Shown: one piece after another, positions 22,657-31,842 of the stretch
Layout: each line of letters opens with the position of its first letter
Position numbering within the stretch: the stretch's first letter is position 1
DNA from: Treponema sp.
Lineage (GTDB): Bacteria; Spirochaetota; Spirochaetia; Treponematales; Treponemataceae
Direction: 5' to 3'
Length of the DNA: 63,318 nt
Assembly (NCBI GenBank): GCA_024400955.1
Contig: JAKSLY010000012.1
Location: 1 to 63,318, forward strand
Translations under genes and position numbers: made by a program
The notes under the pieces: model-generated
Seen by the model: only the letters and a program-made list of their open reading frames with translations
What the model was told of the DNA's origin: nothing
Databases searched by the model: none

Positions 22657-24600
22657 CTATCTGCCAGATTTTTTTGCGGCCTTTGCGTCAGCCTTGTCCT
22701 TGGCCTTAATGGATTTAGCAACGCCGCGTGCCCTTGCATCAAGGTTCCTAAGGGCATCCCGGTTCCTGGACTTTTCGATTTCTTCCTTAAGCTTTTCAAG
22801 GTCAGGAGTCCTTGCCTTGCGCAGAATCCTGAACCTGTAGCTTAAACCGGTTCCTATGCAAAGTTTTGTAACGCTGTCGTAGCCTGCCTCCACATACATT
22901 CCAACTCCCTTGTACCTGGCTCCAAAATCGCCACCCACAACAAGGGATGTATTCAGGTTACCGCTACCAAGGGCAGGGCTTACAAGCTGCTTTAAGGATC
23001 CTCCGACAAATCCTTCCATATATAGGCGCCAGTCTTCACTGTGCCACGGATTGAATTCCTTGCCAAGAAGAAGCGTTCCATCAAGCTGCCAAAGCATAGG
23101 TGGAGAGATTTCCGTACCTTCTATGCTGTAAACATACGGGTATTTTCCTGTCCGAAAGAAAATGCTTGGACTTGCCATGGCTCCAATATACATCACCTTG
23201 AGGAATTTATCGTTAACATAGCCAAGGCCCATCTTTGCCCCAGCCTGGTAATACTTGTTTGTCGCATACATTCCAAGACCGCGAATTTCCACATTATGGC
23301 CCGTTGCAATCCTGTCCGGAATGAATTCCTCGTCGTCAGAATAACGCTTTGCAAGTTCCTCCTGGAGCTTTTCCGTATCGATTTCTTCCTCAACTTCCTC
23401 ATCGGTGTAGACAATGCGATAATTCTCAGGAACCTCGTCGGGAAGGTACGTTACGTCTTCCACCCTGAGAATGTAGATGCTTCCGTCACTATGGCCAACA
23501 ATAAGGTATTCCCCGCCGTTGCTGAATGAATAGCAGGTAACAGGGCTTCCGTTCCATGCAGGAATGTAATGGGCAAATTCCCCCGTGGCAAGGGAATAGA
23601 ACTGGAACTGGTTGCGGTTAGTCAGCACGACCACATAAAGGCCGTCACTGCTGAGGCAGATTGAATTAATGTCGTTTACGGTTTTTATGGAAGAAGTCAC
23701 CACGCCCTGGAAATTCCTTACTTCGATAAGGCGCTTTGCCTTTGGTGCAATGATCTGGGTATTATCCTTTGTAAAGCAGATTGGAATGAACTGTGGCGGC
23801 GGATAGTCCTGGCTAAGCTGTGCAACCTGGGTGCGGTCCGCAGTATGCCAGATCTTAATTGTACCATCAAGGGAAGCAGAAGCAAGGTAGGCTCCGTTTG
23901 GACTGAAAGCAAGTTCATAGACCTTCTGGCTGTGTCCCTGCAATTTTTGGGTGAGAATGCTCTCGGTGTAGTACATCTGCTGGCCAAGTTCGATGGTTCC
24001 GTTTTCCGTACCGATGGCAACGTAGTTACCGTTGCGGGTGAATGCATACTTTGAAATGACGTAGTCTTCGTCCAGCTTTCGGACAATGACTGGATTTGGA
24101 TTTGGAAGGCGGCGGATGCTTACGGAATTGTCCTCGTTGAATGCAACAAGCTGCATGGAATGACCGTCTGCCGCATTTACGCCTGCAAAATCCTGCTTGT
24201 TTACTGCCACATCTGAGATAATCGTATTGGTTATGGAATAGTCCTTTGCATTGCGGATGGTGATGTTCTTGTTTTCGCTGTAGGCAAAGACTGAATTGTC
24301 CTGGCTCCAGGAAACACTTTCAACGGCACGGGGTAGCTTTACCATAGGAATCGGAATCAAATCCACGCGGCGGGCATCTTCCTTCCTTTTGCTCACGTCT
24401 TCTGCCTGCCCTACCTTGTCGTCATTGGCATCAATGTCATCTTCAAAATCGCTTGTCATGATAAAGGAATCCACCCTGTTCTTCCTTGGGGAATTCTTTG
24501 CTTTTTTTGCATAAACACCACTCCCCGCAATAAGCGCAAGAAGCAGGTAAATCAGGAGAAAGCGAAATATTTTTCTATATTCAGTATATATTGAAATCAT
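22657..24600 (-). CDS. Exported WD40 beta-propeller protein with C-terminal barrel-like region
   Basis: About 647 residues. A hydrophobic segment (FRFLLIYLLLALIAGSGVYA) acts as signal or anchor. Residues ~95-420 hold WD40-like repeats (for example GHSQKVYELAFSPNGAYLASASLDGTIKIWH and CYSFSNGGEYLIVGHSDGSIYIL). Residues ~440-600 are short amphipathic strands with Gly and aromatic residues, like an outer-membrane or periplasmic barrel segment. A Lys/Glu-rich tail ends the protein. I prefer the ATG at 24600 over the GTG at 24627; neither has a clear ribosome-binding site. It may be a scaffold in the envelope; the role is unknown. Confidence 0.65.
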   Translation of the reverse strand: MISIYTEYRKIFRFLLIYLLLALIAGSGVYAKKAKNSPRKNRVDSFIMTSDFEDDIDANDDKVGQAEDVSKRKEDARRVDLIPIPMVKLPRAVESVSWSQDNSVFAYSENKNITIRNAKDYSITNTIISDVAVNKQDFAGVNAADGHSMQLVAFNEDNSVSIRRLPNPNPVIVRKLDEDYVISKYAFTRNGNYVAIGTENGTIELGQQMYYTESILTQKLQGHSQKVYELAFSPNGAYLASASLDGTIKIWHTADRTQVAQLSQDYPPPQFIPICFTKDNTQIIAPKAKRLIEVRNFQGVVTSSIKTVNDINSICLSSDGLYVVVLTNRNQFQFYSLATGEFAHYIPAWNGSPVTCYSFSNGGEYLIVGHSDGSIYILRVEDVTYLPDEVPENYRIVYTDEEVEEEIDTEKLQEELAKRYSDDEEFIPDRIATGHNVEIRGLGMYATNKYYQAGAKMGLGYVNDKFLKVMYIGAMASPSIFFRTGKYPYVYSIEGTEISPPMLWQLDGTLLLGKEFNPWHSEDWRLYMEGFVGGSLKQLVSPALGSGNLNTSLVVGGDFGARYKGVGMYVEAGYDSVTKLCIGTGLSYRFRILRKARTPDLEKLKEEIEKSRNRDALRNLDARARGVAKSIKAKDKADAKAAKKSGR

Positions 24601-24783
24601 TATTTTTTTCAGGGAACAGTACCCCACTTGTATTTTCGGCAGAAACCCGGATTTTCAACACTAAAACTTGAATTCAAAATTGAAGGGCCTGCAAAAACCC
24701 AACAAATACCGCCCACTGATTGAACTTGATTTACATATATGGTACATTTTGAATATTCTCTACAATATTTTTTAGGAGCATTT

Positions 24784-25893
24784 ATGGCAAAGGGTGTTGA
24801 TTACAAGAATGCAGGCGTTGACGTTAACGAAGGCTACAAGGCTGTAGACAAGTACAAGGTTCAGTCACAGCGCGCACGTATCCCGGGTCAGCTTACGGAA
24901 CTCGGTGCATTCAATGGAATGTTTGCAGTACCAAAGGGAATGAAGAACCCTGTAATGGTTTCAGGAACTGACGGTGTTGGAACAAAGCTTGACATTGCAT
25001 TCCAGATGAAGAAATACGACACGGTTGGAATCGACTGCGTTGCAATGAGCGTAAACGACATTCTTTGCTCTGGCGTACAGACATCATTCTTCCTTGACTA
25101 CATTGCCTGCGGAAAGCTTGACTCAAAGGTTGCAGGTGAACTTGTAAAGGGCGTTACGGACGGATGTCTTGAAACAGGATGTGCCCTTCTTGGCGGTGAA
25201 ACTGCAGAAATGCCAGGATTCTACGATGAAGGAAAGTACGACCTTGCTGGTTTTGGCGTAGGCGTTGTTGACAAGGCAGACATCATCGACGGTAAGAAGA
25301 TCAAGGAAGGAGACATTCTCATCGGTCTTTCTTCTACAGGCCCTCACTCAAACGGATATTCCCTCATCAGAAAGCTTGTAACTGACTTTGATGAAAAGGT
25401 AAAGATCAACGGAAAGGACAAGAAGATTGGTGAAGTTCTCCTTACACCTACACGCATCTACGTTAAGCCTGTTATGGAAGTTCTCAAGAAGTTCCCGGGC
25501 AGCGTACACGGCATGGTTCACGTTACAGGCGGCGGTTTCTATGAAAATCTTCCACGCATGTACCAGCACGCACCAGAAGGAAAGAAGCAGCTTTGCTCAA
25601 TGGTAAAGAAGAACAGCTGGAAGGTTCCGGAAATCTTTGACATCCTCGTTCAGAAGGGTGCTGACGAAAAGAACATGTTCAATACATTCAACATGGGAAT
25701 CGGTCTCGTTCTTGCAGTAAGCAAGAAGGATGCACCTGCAGTTCTCGCCATGTTCAACAAGAACGCAAAGAAGTACCACAAGGCTGGCATCGAAGACATG
25801 GTTGCCTACGAAATCGGCTATGTAGGACATACCGACAAGGTTATCAAGGGTGATTTCAAGGGATCAAAGGAAATGACCCAGTTTATTGACTAA
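24784..25893 (+). CDS. purM: Phosphoribosylformylglycinamidine cyclo-ligase (AIR synthase)
   Basis: 369 residues. Converts FGAM and ATP to aminoimidazole ribonucleotide in purine synthesis. Typical features: VSGTDGVGTKLDIAFQ (~60-75), DCVAMSVNDILCSG, GGETAEMPGFY, HSNGYSLIRK and VTGGGFYENLPRM. ATG at 24784 is chosen because AGGAG lies just upstream; the longer frame begins in a non-conserved stretch. It is convergent with purE, which acts next in the same pathway. Confidence 0.95.
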   Translation: MAKGVDYKNAGVDVNEGYKAVDKYKVQSQRARIPGQLTELGAFNGMFAVPKGMKNPVMVSGTDGVGTKLDIAFQMKKYDTVGIDCVAMSVNDILCSGVQTSFFLDYIACGKLDSKVAGELVKGVTDGCLETGCALLGGETAEMPGFYDEGKYDLAGFGVGVVDKADIIDGKKIKEGDILIGLSSTGPHSNGYSLIRKLVTDFDEKVKINGKDKKIGEVLLTPTRIYVKPVMEVLKKFPGSVHGMVHVTGGGFYENLPRMYQHAPEGKKQLCSMVKKNSWKVPEIFDILVQKGADEKNMFNTFNMGIGLVLAVSKKDAPAVLAMFNKNAKKYHKAGIEDMVAYEIGYVGHTDKVIKGDFKGSKEMTQFID

Positions 25894-25905
25894 GTTTCGG
25901 TAAAC

Positions 25906-26009
25906 ACAAAAAGCCCACGGCGGGTCCCAGCGACGCCGAAAGTGCCAGGCTACCTCCCTGAGGTCCCGTCCTAACACTTTCGGCTGCGTCCCACCGTGGG
26001 CTTTTTTTT
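25906..26009. terminator. Nested terminator hairpin after purM
   Basis: Outer stem AAAAGCCCACGG / CCGTGGGCTTTT ending in T-runs on both strands. Inside is a 10-bp stem GCCGAAAGTG / CACTTTCGGC and an inner ACCTC/GAGGT. It is much larger than a standard terminator. Directly after the left arm is CGGGTCCCAGCGACG. Confidence 0.75.
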
Positions 26010-26041
26010 ATTTTTCTCGATATCACCGCAGAATATAAAAA

Positions 26042-26103
26042 AACATGCCTCCTGGAGCGGGGCCCAGCGACGGAAAAACGGTGGACCCCCTCCAGGAGGC
26101 ATA
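26042..26103. terminator. Second long hairpin, after purE
   Basis: A 13-bp stem ATGCCTCCTGGAG / CTCCAGGAGGCAT. The loop begins CGGGGCCCAGCGACGG, very like the segment inside the neighbouring hairpin at 25906-26009. On the minus strand it follows purE and probably ends its transcript. Confidence 0.65.
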
Positions 26104-26126
26104 TCATTTAAAGCATATTCCAAGAA

Positions 26127-26627
26127 CTACAATTCTACACCAAGGCCGCCCTTTGCTTCTGCATCGGCTGCCATCTTCCTGCGGAACTCAACAAGCTTTG
26201 CCTTGATTTCAGGGTACTTGATGGCAAGAATCTGGAGTGCCATGTATGCACCATTCTTTGCATTGTTGATTCCAACTGTGGCAACGGGAATCTGTGGAGG
26301 CATCTGCACTACAGACAAAAGAGCGTCCATTCCAGCAAGGCCGTTGGACTTTCCAGGGTTAATGCATTCAAGTGGAACGCCAACTACAGGGAGAACGGTG
26401 CGGCTTGCGATTACGCCAGGAAGGGCTGCACTCAATCCGGCTCCTGCAATGATTACCTCACAGCCATCATTTTCCACCTGGGCAATTGTCTTTACAAGCA
26501 GGTCTCCTGCGCGGTGGGCAGAAAGGATGTAAGCCTTGTATTCAACACCGAATTCCTTGAGGACGTCGGCGGCCTTTTTCATTGTGTCCATGTCGGACGC
26601 AGATCCAAAAAATATTGCAACTTTCAT
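26127..26627 (-). CDS. purE: 5-(carboxyamino)imidazole/aminoimidazole ribonucleotide carboxylase
   Basis: 166 residues. GSASDMDTMKKAA and ILSAHRAGD are the PurE signature. The loop AGLSAALPG differs from the AGGAAHLPG of class I mutases and resembles class II enzymes; a Treponema PurE has been shown to be a class II enzyme that uses CO2 directly on AIR. No purK is present in the window, consistent with this. The ATG lies 6 nt after a TATTGT -10 box, so the message is probably leaderless. Convergent with purM, divergent from sulP. Confidence 0.92.
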   Translation of the reverse strand: MKVAIFFGSASDMDTMKKAADVLKEFGVEYKAYILSAHRAGDLLVKTIAQVENDGCEVIIAGAGLSAALPGVIASRTVLPVVGVPLECINPGKSNGLAGMDALLSVVQMPPQIPVATVGINNAKNGAYMALQILAIKYPEIKAKLVEFRRKMAADAEAKGGLGVEL

Positions 26628-26633
26628 TCCATT

Positions 26634-26662
26634 ACAATAGCAGATTGCGCACCATGTAACAA
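26634..26662 (-). promoter_or_regulatory. purE promoter (leaderless type)
   Basis: TTGTTA (26662-26657), 17-nt spacer, TATTGT (26639-26634), then 6 nt to the purE ATG. The transcript should start at or next to the A of ATG. Confidence 0.55.
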
Positions 26663-26663
26663 G

Positions 26664-26692
26664 TTGTGTTTTTTACGTAAAAGTATCATAAT
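26664..26692 (+). promoter_or_regulatory. sulP promoter
   Basis: TTGTGT (26664-26669), 17-nt spacer, CATAAT (26687-26692), then 9 nt to the ATG. Its -35 is separated from the purE -35 by a single base pair. Confidence 0.5.
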
Positions 26693-26701
26693 AACGCCAC
26701 T

Positions 26702-28402
26702 ATGTATAAACCAGAGTTATTCAACACATTCAAGAACTATTCTGCAGGTGCTTTTTCCAAGGACCTTATTGCAGGTATCATCGTCGGCATTGTTGCCCTC
26801 CCCCTTTCCATTGCATTTGCCATTGCTTCCGGCTGCAGTCCTGAAACTGGACTTTACACTGCCATCATCGCAGGTTTCTGTATCGCAGCCTTTGGCGGTA
26901 CCCGTTGCCAGATCGGCGGCCCAACTGGTGCATTTACGGTCATCATCTATGCCATCGTCAACAACCCAAGCCTTGGTGTAAGCGGACTTGCCACTGCCAC
27001 TGTCATTGCAGGCGTTCTCCTGATCCTTTTGGGAGCATTCAAGATGGGCGGTCTCGTAAAGTTCATTCCATATACCATCGTCGTTGGATTTACAGCAGGT
27101 ATTGCAGTTACAATCGCAAGCGGCCAGATCGGCGACTTCTTTGGCCTTGCACCAATTACCGCTGCAAACCCGGTCATGATCCTTGGCGAAAAATTTGAGA
27201 AGATGCCTGGCGAATTCCACCAGAAGATGATCGCCTACTCGCAGATCTTCAACACCATTGACGTTTACACCACACTCATGGCAGTTGTAAGCCTTGTTGC
27301 CCTTTTCATGTGGCCTAAGGTTACAAAAAAGATTCCAGGTTCCCTCATCGTCATCGTTCTTGCAACAGTCATTCACCTGGTGCTCAGCAAGGCATGCGGT
27401 TTTGAGACAACACTCATCGGTGACCGCTACAAGATTCCTTCAAGCCTTCCTGTTCCAAAGGCACCGGACTTCAGCATCGGCACAATCAAGACTGTCATGC
27501 CGACTGCAGTTTCCATTGCAGTTCTTGCAGCCATCGAATCCCTTCTTTCTGCCGTTGTTGCAGACGGTATGATCGGTGCAAAGCATGACTCAAACAACGA
27601 ACTCATCGGCCAGGGAATTGCAAACATTGCTTCCCCTTTGTTCGGCGGACTTCCTGCCACAGGTGCCATCGCACGTACAGCCACAAACATCAACAACGGC
27701 GGACGCACACCGGTTGCAGGTGTTGTTCATGCCATCGTTCTTCTTCTGATCATGATTTTCTTTGGAAAGTATGTTGAATACATTCCAATGGCAGCACTTG
27801 CAGCAGTCCTGATTCAGGTTGCATGGAACATGGCAGGTATTCCTTCAATCCGCAAGCTCCTTCACGGACAGAAGTCGGACATTACGGTTCTTGCCGCCAC
27901 ATTCCTCATCACTGTTTTCGTTGACCTTACTTACGCCATCGGTGTTGGACTTATCATCGCGGCATTCTTCTTCATCAAGAAGATCATCGACCTTTCTGAA
28001 GTTCAGACTGGAAGCAGCACCATCGTTACAGGCATCAAGGGTGACGGTTCCACAGAGACCATCGACCTTCCTGCAGGCGTAATGGTTTACGAAATCGAAG
28101 GTTCTCTCTTCTTTGGTACCGTAAGAAAATTTGAATACGCCCTTGAACGCGCCGGATCTGACTGCAAGGCCATCATCTTCCGCATGAGGAACCTGATTTA
28201 TCTTGATGCAGGCGGAATTCAGGCCCTTGAACAGGCCAAGGCTGCATGCGACAGAAAGGGAATAAAGATCATCCTGAGCGGAATCCACACCCAGCCTTTC
28301 ATGCTCTGTGAAAAGACAGGAATGTCTGAAAAACTTGGCAAGGAAAATATCTGCGCCAACATCAACGCTGCTCTTGACAGGGCAAAAGAAATCATCGGTT
28401 AA
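26702..28402 (+). CDS. SulP-family anion transporter with STAS domain
   Basis: 566 residues. About 11-14 hydrophobic segments; the SulP pattern AGIIVGIVALPLSIAFAIASG near residue 25 and GGTRCQIGGPTGAFTVI near 65; a C-terminal STAS domain (about 440-560) with FRMRNLIYLDAGGIQAL. Family members move sulfate, bicarbonate or dicarboxylates; the ion is not readable. It is divergent from purE and followed 13 nt later by ychF. Confidence 0.9.
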   Translation: MYKPELFNTFKNYSAGAFSKDLIAGIIVGIVALPLSIAFAIASGCSPETGLYTAIIAGFCIAAFGGTRCQIGGPTGAFTVIIYAIVNNPSLGVSGLATATVIAGVLLILLGAFKMGGLVKFIPYTIVVGFTAGIAVTIASGQIGDFFGLAPITAANPVMILGEKFEKMPGEFHQKMIAYSQIFNTIDVYTTLMAVVSLVALFMWPKVTKKIPGSLIVIVLATVIHLVLSKACGFETTLIGDRYKIPSSLPVPKAPDFSIGTIKTVMPTAVSIAVLAAIESLLSAVVADGMIGAKHDSNNELIGQGIANIASPLFGGLPATGAIARTATNINNGGRTPVAGVVHAIVLLLIMIFFGKYVEYIPMAALAAVLIQVAWNMAGIPSIRKLLHGQKSDITVLAATFLITVFVDLTYAIGVGLIIAAFFFIKKIIDLSEVQTGSSTIVTGIKGDGSTETIDLPAGVMVYEIEGSLFFGTVRKFEYALERAGSDCKAIIFRMRNLIYLDAGGIQALEQAKAACDRKGIKIILSGIHTQPFMLCEKTGMSEKLGKENICANINAALDRAKEIIG

Positions 28403-28415
28403 ACTGGAGTAAAAC

Positions 28416-29546
28416 ATGAAACTTACATGCGGTATCGTCGGACTTCCAAATGTTGGAAAGTCTACAATATTCAGTGCCCTTACCAAGGCACCTGCCAGTG
28501 CAGAAAACTATCCATTCTGTACCATCGACCCAAACGTTGGCGTCGTTGACCTTCCTGACGAACGCCTTGACTTTATGGCAAGCGTTTTCCAGCCAAAGAA
28601 AAAAATTCCTGCAAGCGTTGACTTTGTAGACATTGCAGGTCTCATCAAGGGCGCAAGCCAGGGCGAAGGTCTTGGCAACAAGTTCCTCGCAAACATCCGC
28701 GAAACAGCCGTCATCGCCCACGTTGTACGCTGCTTTGACAATCCAGACATTCAGCATGTCCGCGATGATGCAAAGACAGATGCACCCATCGATCCAGAAA
28801 GCGACATCCTTACAATCAACTTTGAGCTTGCACAGGCTGACCTTGACACAATCAACAAGCATGCAGAAAAAGTTACCAAGCAGATCCGTGCCCTGGGCAA
28901 GGATGAAGAAAAGCGTCTTGCACCTTACTTTAGCGCAGTTGAAAAAATCAAGCCCCTCCTCATTGACGGAAAGTGCGCACGCATGGCAGACCTTTCGGAA
29001 GAGGAAGCTGCTGCAGTTTACGAACTCCACCTGCTTACAATCAAGCCTCAGGTTTTTGTCTGCAACATTGACGAAGACACCATCGCAAGCGGAACAAACA
29101 AGTACATTGAAACCGTAAGGAAGATTGCAGAAGAACAAAAGTCGGAAGTTATCGTCATCTGCGGTAAGTTTGAATCTGAACTTGTTGAAATCGAAGAAGA
29201 AGATGCAAAGAAGGAATTCATGGATAGCGTTGGCCTTACGGAATCTGGACTTACAGTTCTTGCACGCCACGTTTACCACCTTATGGGACTTCGCACATTC
29301 TTTACGGGCGGAAGCGATGAATGCCGCGCCTGGACAATCCATGCAGGCGACAAGGCTCCACAGGCTGCAGGTGTAATCCACACCGACTTTGAAAAGGGAT
29401 TCATCAAGGCCGAAGCATATACAGTGGACGACCTTCGTCAGTACGGAAGCGAGGCCGGCATCAAGAGTGCCGGTAAGTACCGCCAGGAAGGCAAGGAATA
29501 CGTTGTTCAGGACGGAGACGTTCTGTTCTTCAAGTTCAATGTTTAG
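28416..29546 (+). CDS. ychF: Ribosome-binding ATPase YchF (OLA1 family)
   Basis: 376 residues. P-loop GLPNVGKSTIF (9-19), G2/G3 region VDIAGLIKGASQGEGLGNKFL, and the altered G4 motif FVCNIDED (NxxE rather than NKxD), which gives YchF its preference for ATP. A C-terminal TGS domain has HAGDKAPQAAGVIHTDFEKGFI. Acts on ribosomes and in stress responses. Begins 13 nt after sulP and is closed by a hairpin. Confidence 0.95.
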   Translation: MKLTCGIVGLPNVGKSTIFSALTKAPASAENYPFCTIDPNVGVVDLPDERLDFMASVFQPKKKIPASVDFVDIAGLIKGASQGEGLGNKFLANIRETAVIAHVVRCFDNPDIQHVRDDAKTDAPIDPESDILTINFELAQADLDTINKHAEKVTKQIRALGKDEEKRLAPYFSAVEKIKPLLIDGKCARMADLSEEEAAAVYELHLLTIKPQVFVCNIDEDTIASGTNKYIETVRKIAEEQKSEVIVICGKFESELVEIEEEDAKKEFMDSVGLTESGLTVLARHVYHLMGLRTFFTGGSDECRAWTIHAGDKAPQAAGVIHTDFEKGFIKAEAYTVDDLRQYGSEAGIKSAGKYRQEGKEYVVQDGDVLFFKFNV

Positions 29547-29551
29547 GCGCC

Positions 29552-29616
29552 GGGGCCTGCCAACCGCAAATCCATTCTGCTAACCGCAGTGCAATGTGGA
29601 ACCGCAGGCCTTTCTT
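29552..29616 (+). terminator. Terminator-like hairpin with AACCGCA repeats
   Basis: GGCCTGC (29554-29560) pairs with GCAGGCC (about 29604-29610), followed by TTTCTT. AACCGCA occurs three times inside, at 29562, 29582 and 29600. Confidence 0.55.
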
Positions 29617-29620
29617 CCAG

Positions 29621-30979
29621 CTAAAATGGCTCCTTGCATTCAATAGTCACCTTCTCCCCTGTCATAGGGTGCGGGAAGGTGATTTTTTTTGCATGCAGCA
29701 AAAGTCTCTGTCCTTCCTGACAGTGACCGTACAATGTGTCCCCAACAATGGGAACGCCAAATCCATGGCTGTCCGCACTAGCAAGGCGAAGCTGGTGGGT
29801 GCGTCCTGTATGCGGAATGAACCTTACCCTTGTTCCGTTGCGGCATCCTCCGTCAGGCATTGCATATTTTTCCACACCAAGGATTTCCCATTCCGTCACC
29901 GCCTTTTTTCCATAGACTTCATCCCAAATCTGGTGGGGCCTGTTATCCACATCAAGGCGAAAGTAAAGTTCCATTGTACCTGTTTTTTCAATGCCCATGG
30001 CAGGAAGAATACCGTCAAGAACTGCAATGTACTCCTTGTGGCAAAGTCCCTGTTCAAAGGCCATGTTCATTTTTCTGTGGGCTTCCCTTGTAAAGGCAAG
30101 AATCATTATGCCGGAAGTTTCCATGTCAAGGCGATGGACGCTTGGCTTTACGGGTTCAACCATGCTCCCGAACATCTGAAGAAAGCGCGTTTCAACGGAA
30201 TCAAATTTTTCCTGTCCGCGGCCTGGAACGCTTAAAAGACCGCTCTGCTTGTTTACAACACAAATTGAATCGTCACGGTAAAGAATTTCAAGGCCCATCA
30301 TCTCAGGCAGCAGAAGTCCGCACCTGGAATCGCAAGGGCTGTAAACAGTTCCGCTTTTTCTTTCCGCAGAAGAATTACCATAGTACATCTCACACATGCT
30401 TACAGGCCTAAGACCATTCCTGTAGCACCAGTCAAGAAGTTTTGGGGCACAGCAATCCCCTGTTCCCGTAGGCGGAAGCTTTCCTGGGATTTTCTTGTGG
30501 CAGATTGAACCAAGGCTTCGTTTTTTTCCATCCCAGCAGGTAAAGTAATACAGGTCATGGACTGCCTTAAGGGATGCCGTCGTAAGTTTCTCCCGCTTTT
30601 TTACAAGTTCCGTCACATCAATTCCGGATTTTTTTCCATCATTTATTGAATCCGTCAGCTGGTGAATTTCCCTGTCATTAGGTTCAAGGGCACCGGCAAT
30701 AAGGAATGGGGAAACGATGGGCCCTACAAAAATTCCACCTGCAACATTCGCTGCATCCTCAATGACATAAGCACTGCCGGAAACCGTATAGGCAAAGACT
30801 TCAGCAGTTTCATCCCCATTAAGACGGTGACAACAGACAGCACCAACCATGACGCCGGAATTTTCCCTTTCCACGCTTGGAGTTGAAATTCTATTTAGAA
30901 CAATTTTTTCTTCATCAAGAAATCTTATGAGGTTCCTTAAAAATTCTTCGGCCCTTTCCTGGGGCAATGGTGCAAACAT
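29621..30979 (-). CDS. RluA-family pseudouridine synthase with long N-terminal domain
   Basis: 452 residues. Catalytic motif HRLDMETSGIM with the nucleophilic Asp. GRTHQLRLA and GDTLYG support the family. The first ~230 residues are an extra domain with Cys/His pairs (GAVCCHRL, TGDCCAPKLLDWC), as in the larger RluA-type enzymes whose substrates are less well known. The start is set at the ATG at 30979, which sits 6 nt after a TATCAT -10 box, so the mRNA is probably leaderless. Divergent from the TrmN6-like gene. Confidence 0.85.
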   Translation of the reverse strand: MFAPLPQERAEEFLRNLIRFLDEEKIVLNRISTPSVERENSGVMVGAVCCHRLNGDETAEVFAYTVSGSAYVIEDAANVAGGIFVGPIVSPFLIAGALEPNDREIHQLTDSINDGKKSGIDVTELVKKREKLTTASLKAVHDLYYFTCWDGKKRSLGSICHKKIPGKLPPTGTGDCCAPKLLDWCYRNGLRPVSMCEMYYGNSSAERKSGTVYSPCDSRCGLLLPEMMGLEILYRDDSICVVNKQSGLLSVPGRGQEKFDSVETRFLQMFGSMVEPVKPSVHRLDMETSGIMILAFTREAHRKMNMAFEQGLCHKEYIAVLDGILPAMGIEKTGTMELYFRLDVDNRPHQIWDEVYGKKAVTEWEILGVEKYAMPDGGCRNGTRVRFIPHTGRTHQLRLASADSHGFGVPIVGDTLYGHCQEGQRLLLHAKKITFPHPMTGEKVTIECKEPF

Positions 30980-30985
30980 GACTTG

Positions 30986-31015
30986 ATGATAGCACTGCAA
31001 ATTGAATTTTTACAA
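30986..31015 (-). promoter_or_regulatory. rluA-type gene promoter (leaderless type)
   Basis: TTGTAA (31015-31010), 18-nt spacer, TATCAT (30991-30986), then 6 nt to the ATG. It overlaps the opposing promoter of the next gene. Confidence 0.5.
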
Positions 31016-31030
31016 GACCCCATGTATAAT
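31002..31030 (+). promoter_or_regulatory. trmN6-like gene promoter (leaderless type)
   Basis: TTGAAT (31002-31007), 17-nt spacer, TATAAT (31025-31030), 6 nt to the ATG at 31037. Confidence 0.65.
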
Positions 31031-31036
31031 CGTCAC

Positions 31037-31822
31037 ATGACACGGACAAATGATTCCCAGGCGGAACTAAGCATGGACAACCTTCAGGACTGCTCCTGCC
31101 CCTACAGCATCTGGCAGGACAAGAAAATGTTCTGCTACGGAATCGATGCAGTTCTTCTTGCAGCCTTTACCCGCACAAAAAGCAGGGGAAAAATCTGCGA
31201 CCTTTGCTCTGGAAACGGAATAATCCCCCTTCTTCTTGCATCAAGGTCTGAGGGTCTTAAGATAGACTGCGTGGAAATCCAGGCCAAGGGCTGTGAGCTG
31301 ATAAAAAAATCCATTGAACATAACGCTCTTGAAGGCCGGCTGCAGGTCCACAACATTGACCTTAACAGCTCCATGGACATTCTTGAAAAAAACACCTACG
31401 ACATTGTCACATGCAATCCGCCATACCAGAAAATTCCACAGGGCAATAAAATGGCGGACATAAAGTCAAATCCTACGGAAAAGGAAATTGCACGGCACGA
31501 GATTTTCTGCAGCCTGGAAGACGTCATCAGGACTGCGGCAGGACTATTAAAATCAAATGGAAAATTCTACATGATTCACCGTCCGGAACGCATAGCGGAA
31601 ATTCTTGTTCTCTTTGAAAAATACAAGCTTGGTGCAAGAAGAATCAAGGCAGTCCAGAGCCGCATGGAAAGCGACCCTGTCATGATTCTTGTTGAAGGGG
31701 AAAAATGCTCAGGTGCACTTGTTAAGATGGAAGCCCCCCTTGCAATTTATGGAAAAGACAATGCCTACACCAGCCAGACAAGAAAAATGTACTCCATGGC
31801 CGGAGCTCAGATTCAGTCATAG
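31037..31822 (+). CDS. TrmN6-like tRNA1(Val) adenine N6-methyltransferase
   Basis: 261 residues. SAM-binding KICDLCSGNGIIPLLLASR and the catalytic N6-adenine motif TCNPPYQK. The N-terminal YCYGIDAVLLAAF pattern is typical of the YfiC/TrmN6 group, which modifies A37 of valine tRNA. The ATG at 31037 is chosen because a perfect-spaced sigma-70 promoter ends 6 nt before it; an upstream in-frame start would lie inside that promoter. Confidence 0.85.
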   Translation: MTRTNDSQAELSMDNLQDCSCPYSIWQDKKMFCYGIDAVLLAAFTRTKSRGKICDLCSGNGIIPLLLASRSEGLKIDCVEIQAKGCELIKKSIEHNALEGRLQVHNIDLNSSMDILEKNTYDIVTCNPPYQKIPQGNKMADIKSNPTEKEIARHEIFCSLEDVIRTAAGLLKSNGKFYMIHRPERIAEILVLFEKYKLGARRIKAVQSRMESDPVMILVEGEKCSGALVKMEAPLAIYGKDNAYTSQTRKMYSMAGAQIQS

Positions 31823-31842
31823 GTTCCAGCCAGCACAATCAA

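Noticed and set aside
24739..24783. Extended purM start
   Set aside because: Fifteen extra residues without conservation; AGGAG lies directly before the ATG at 24784.
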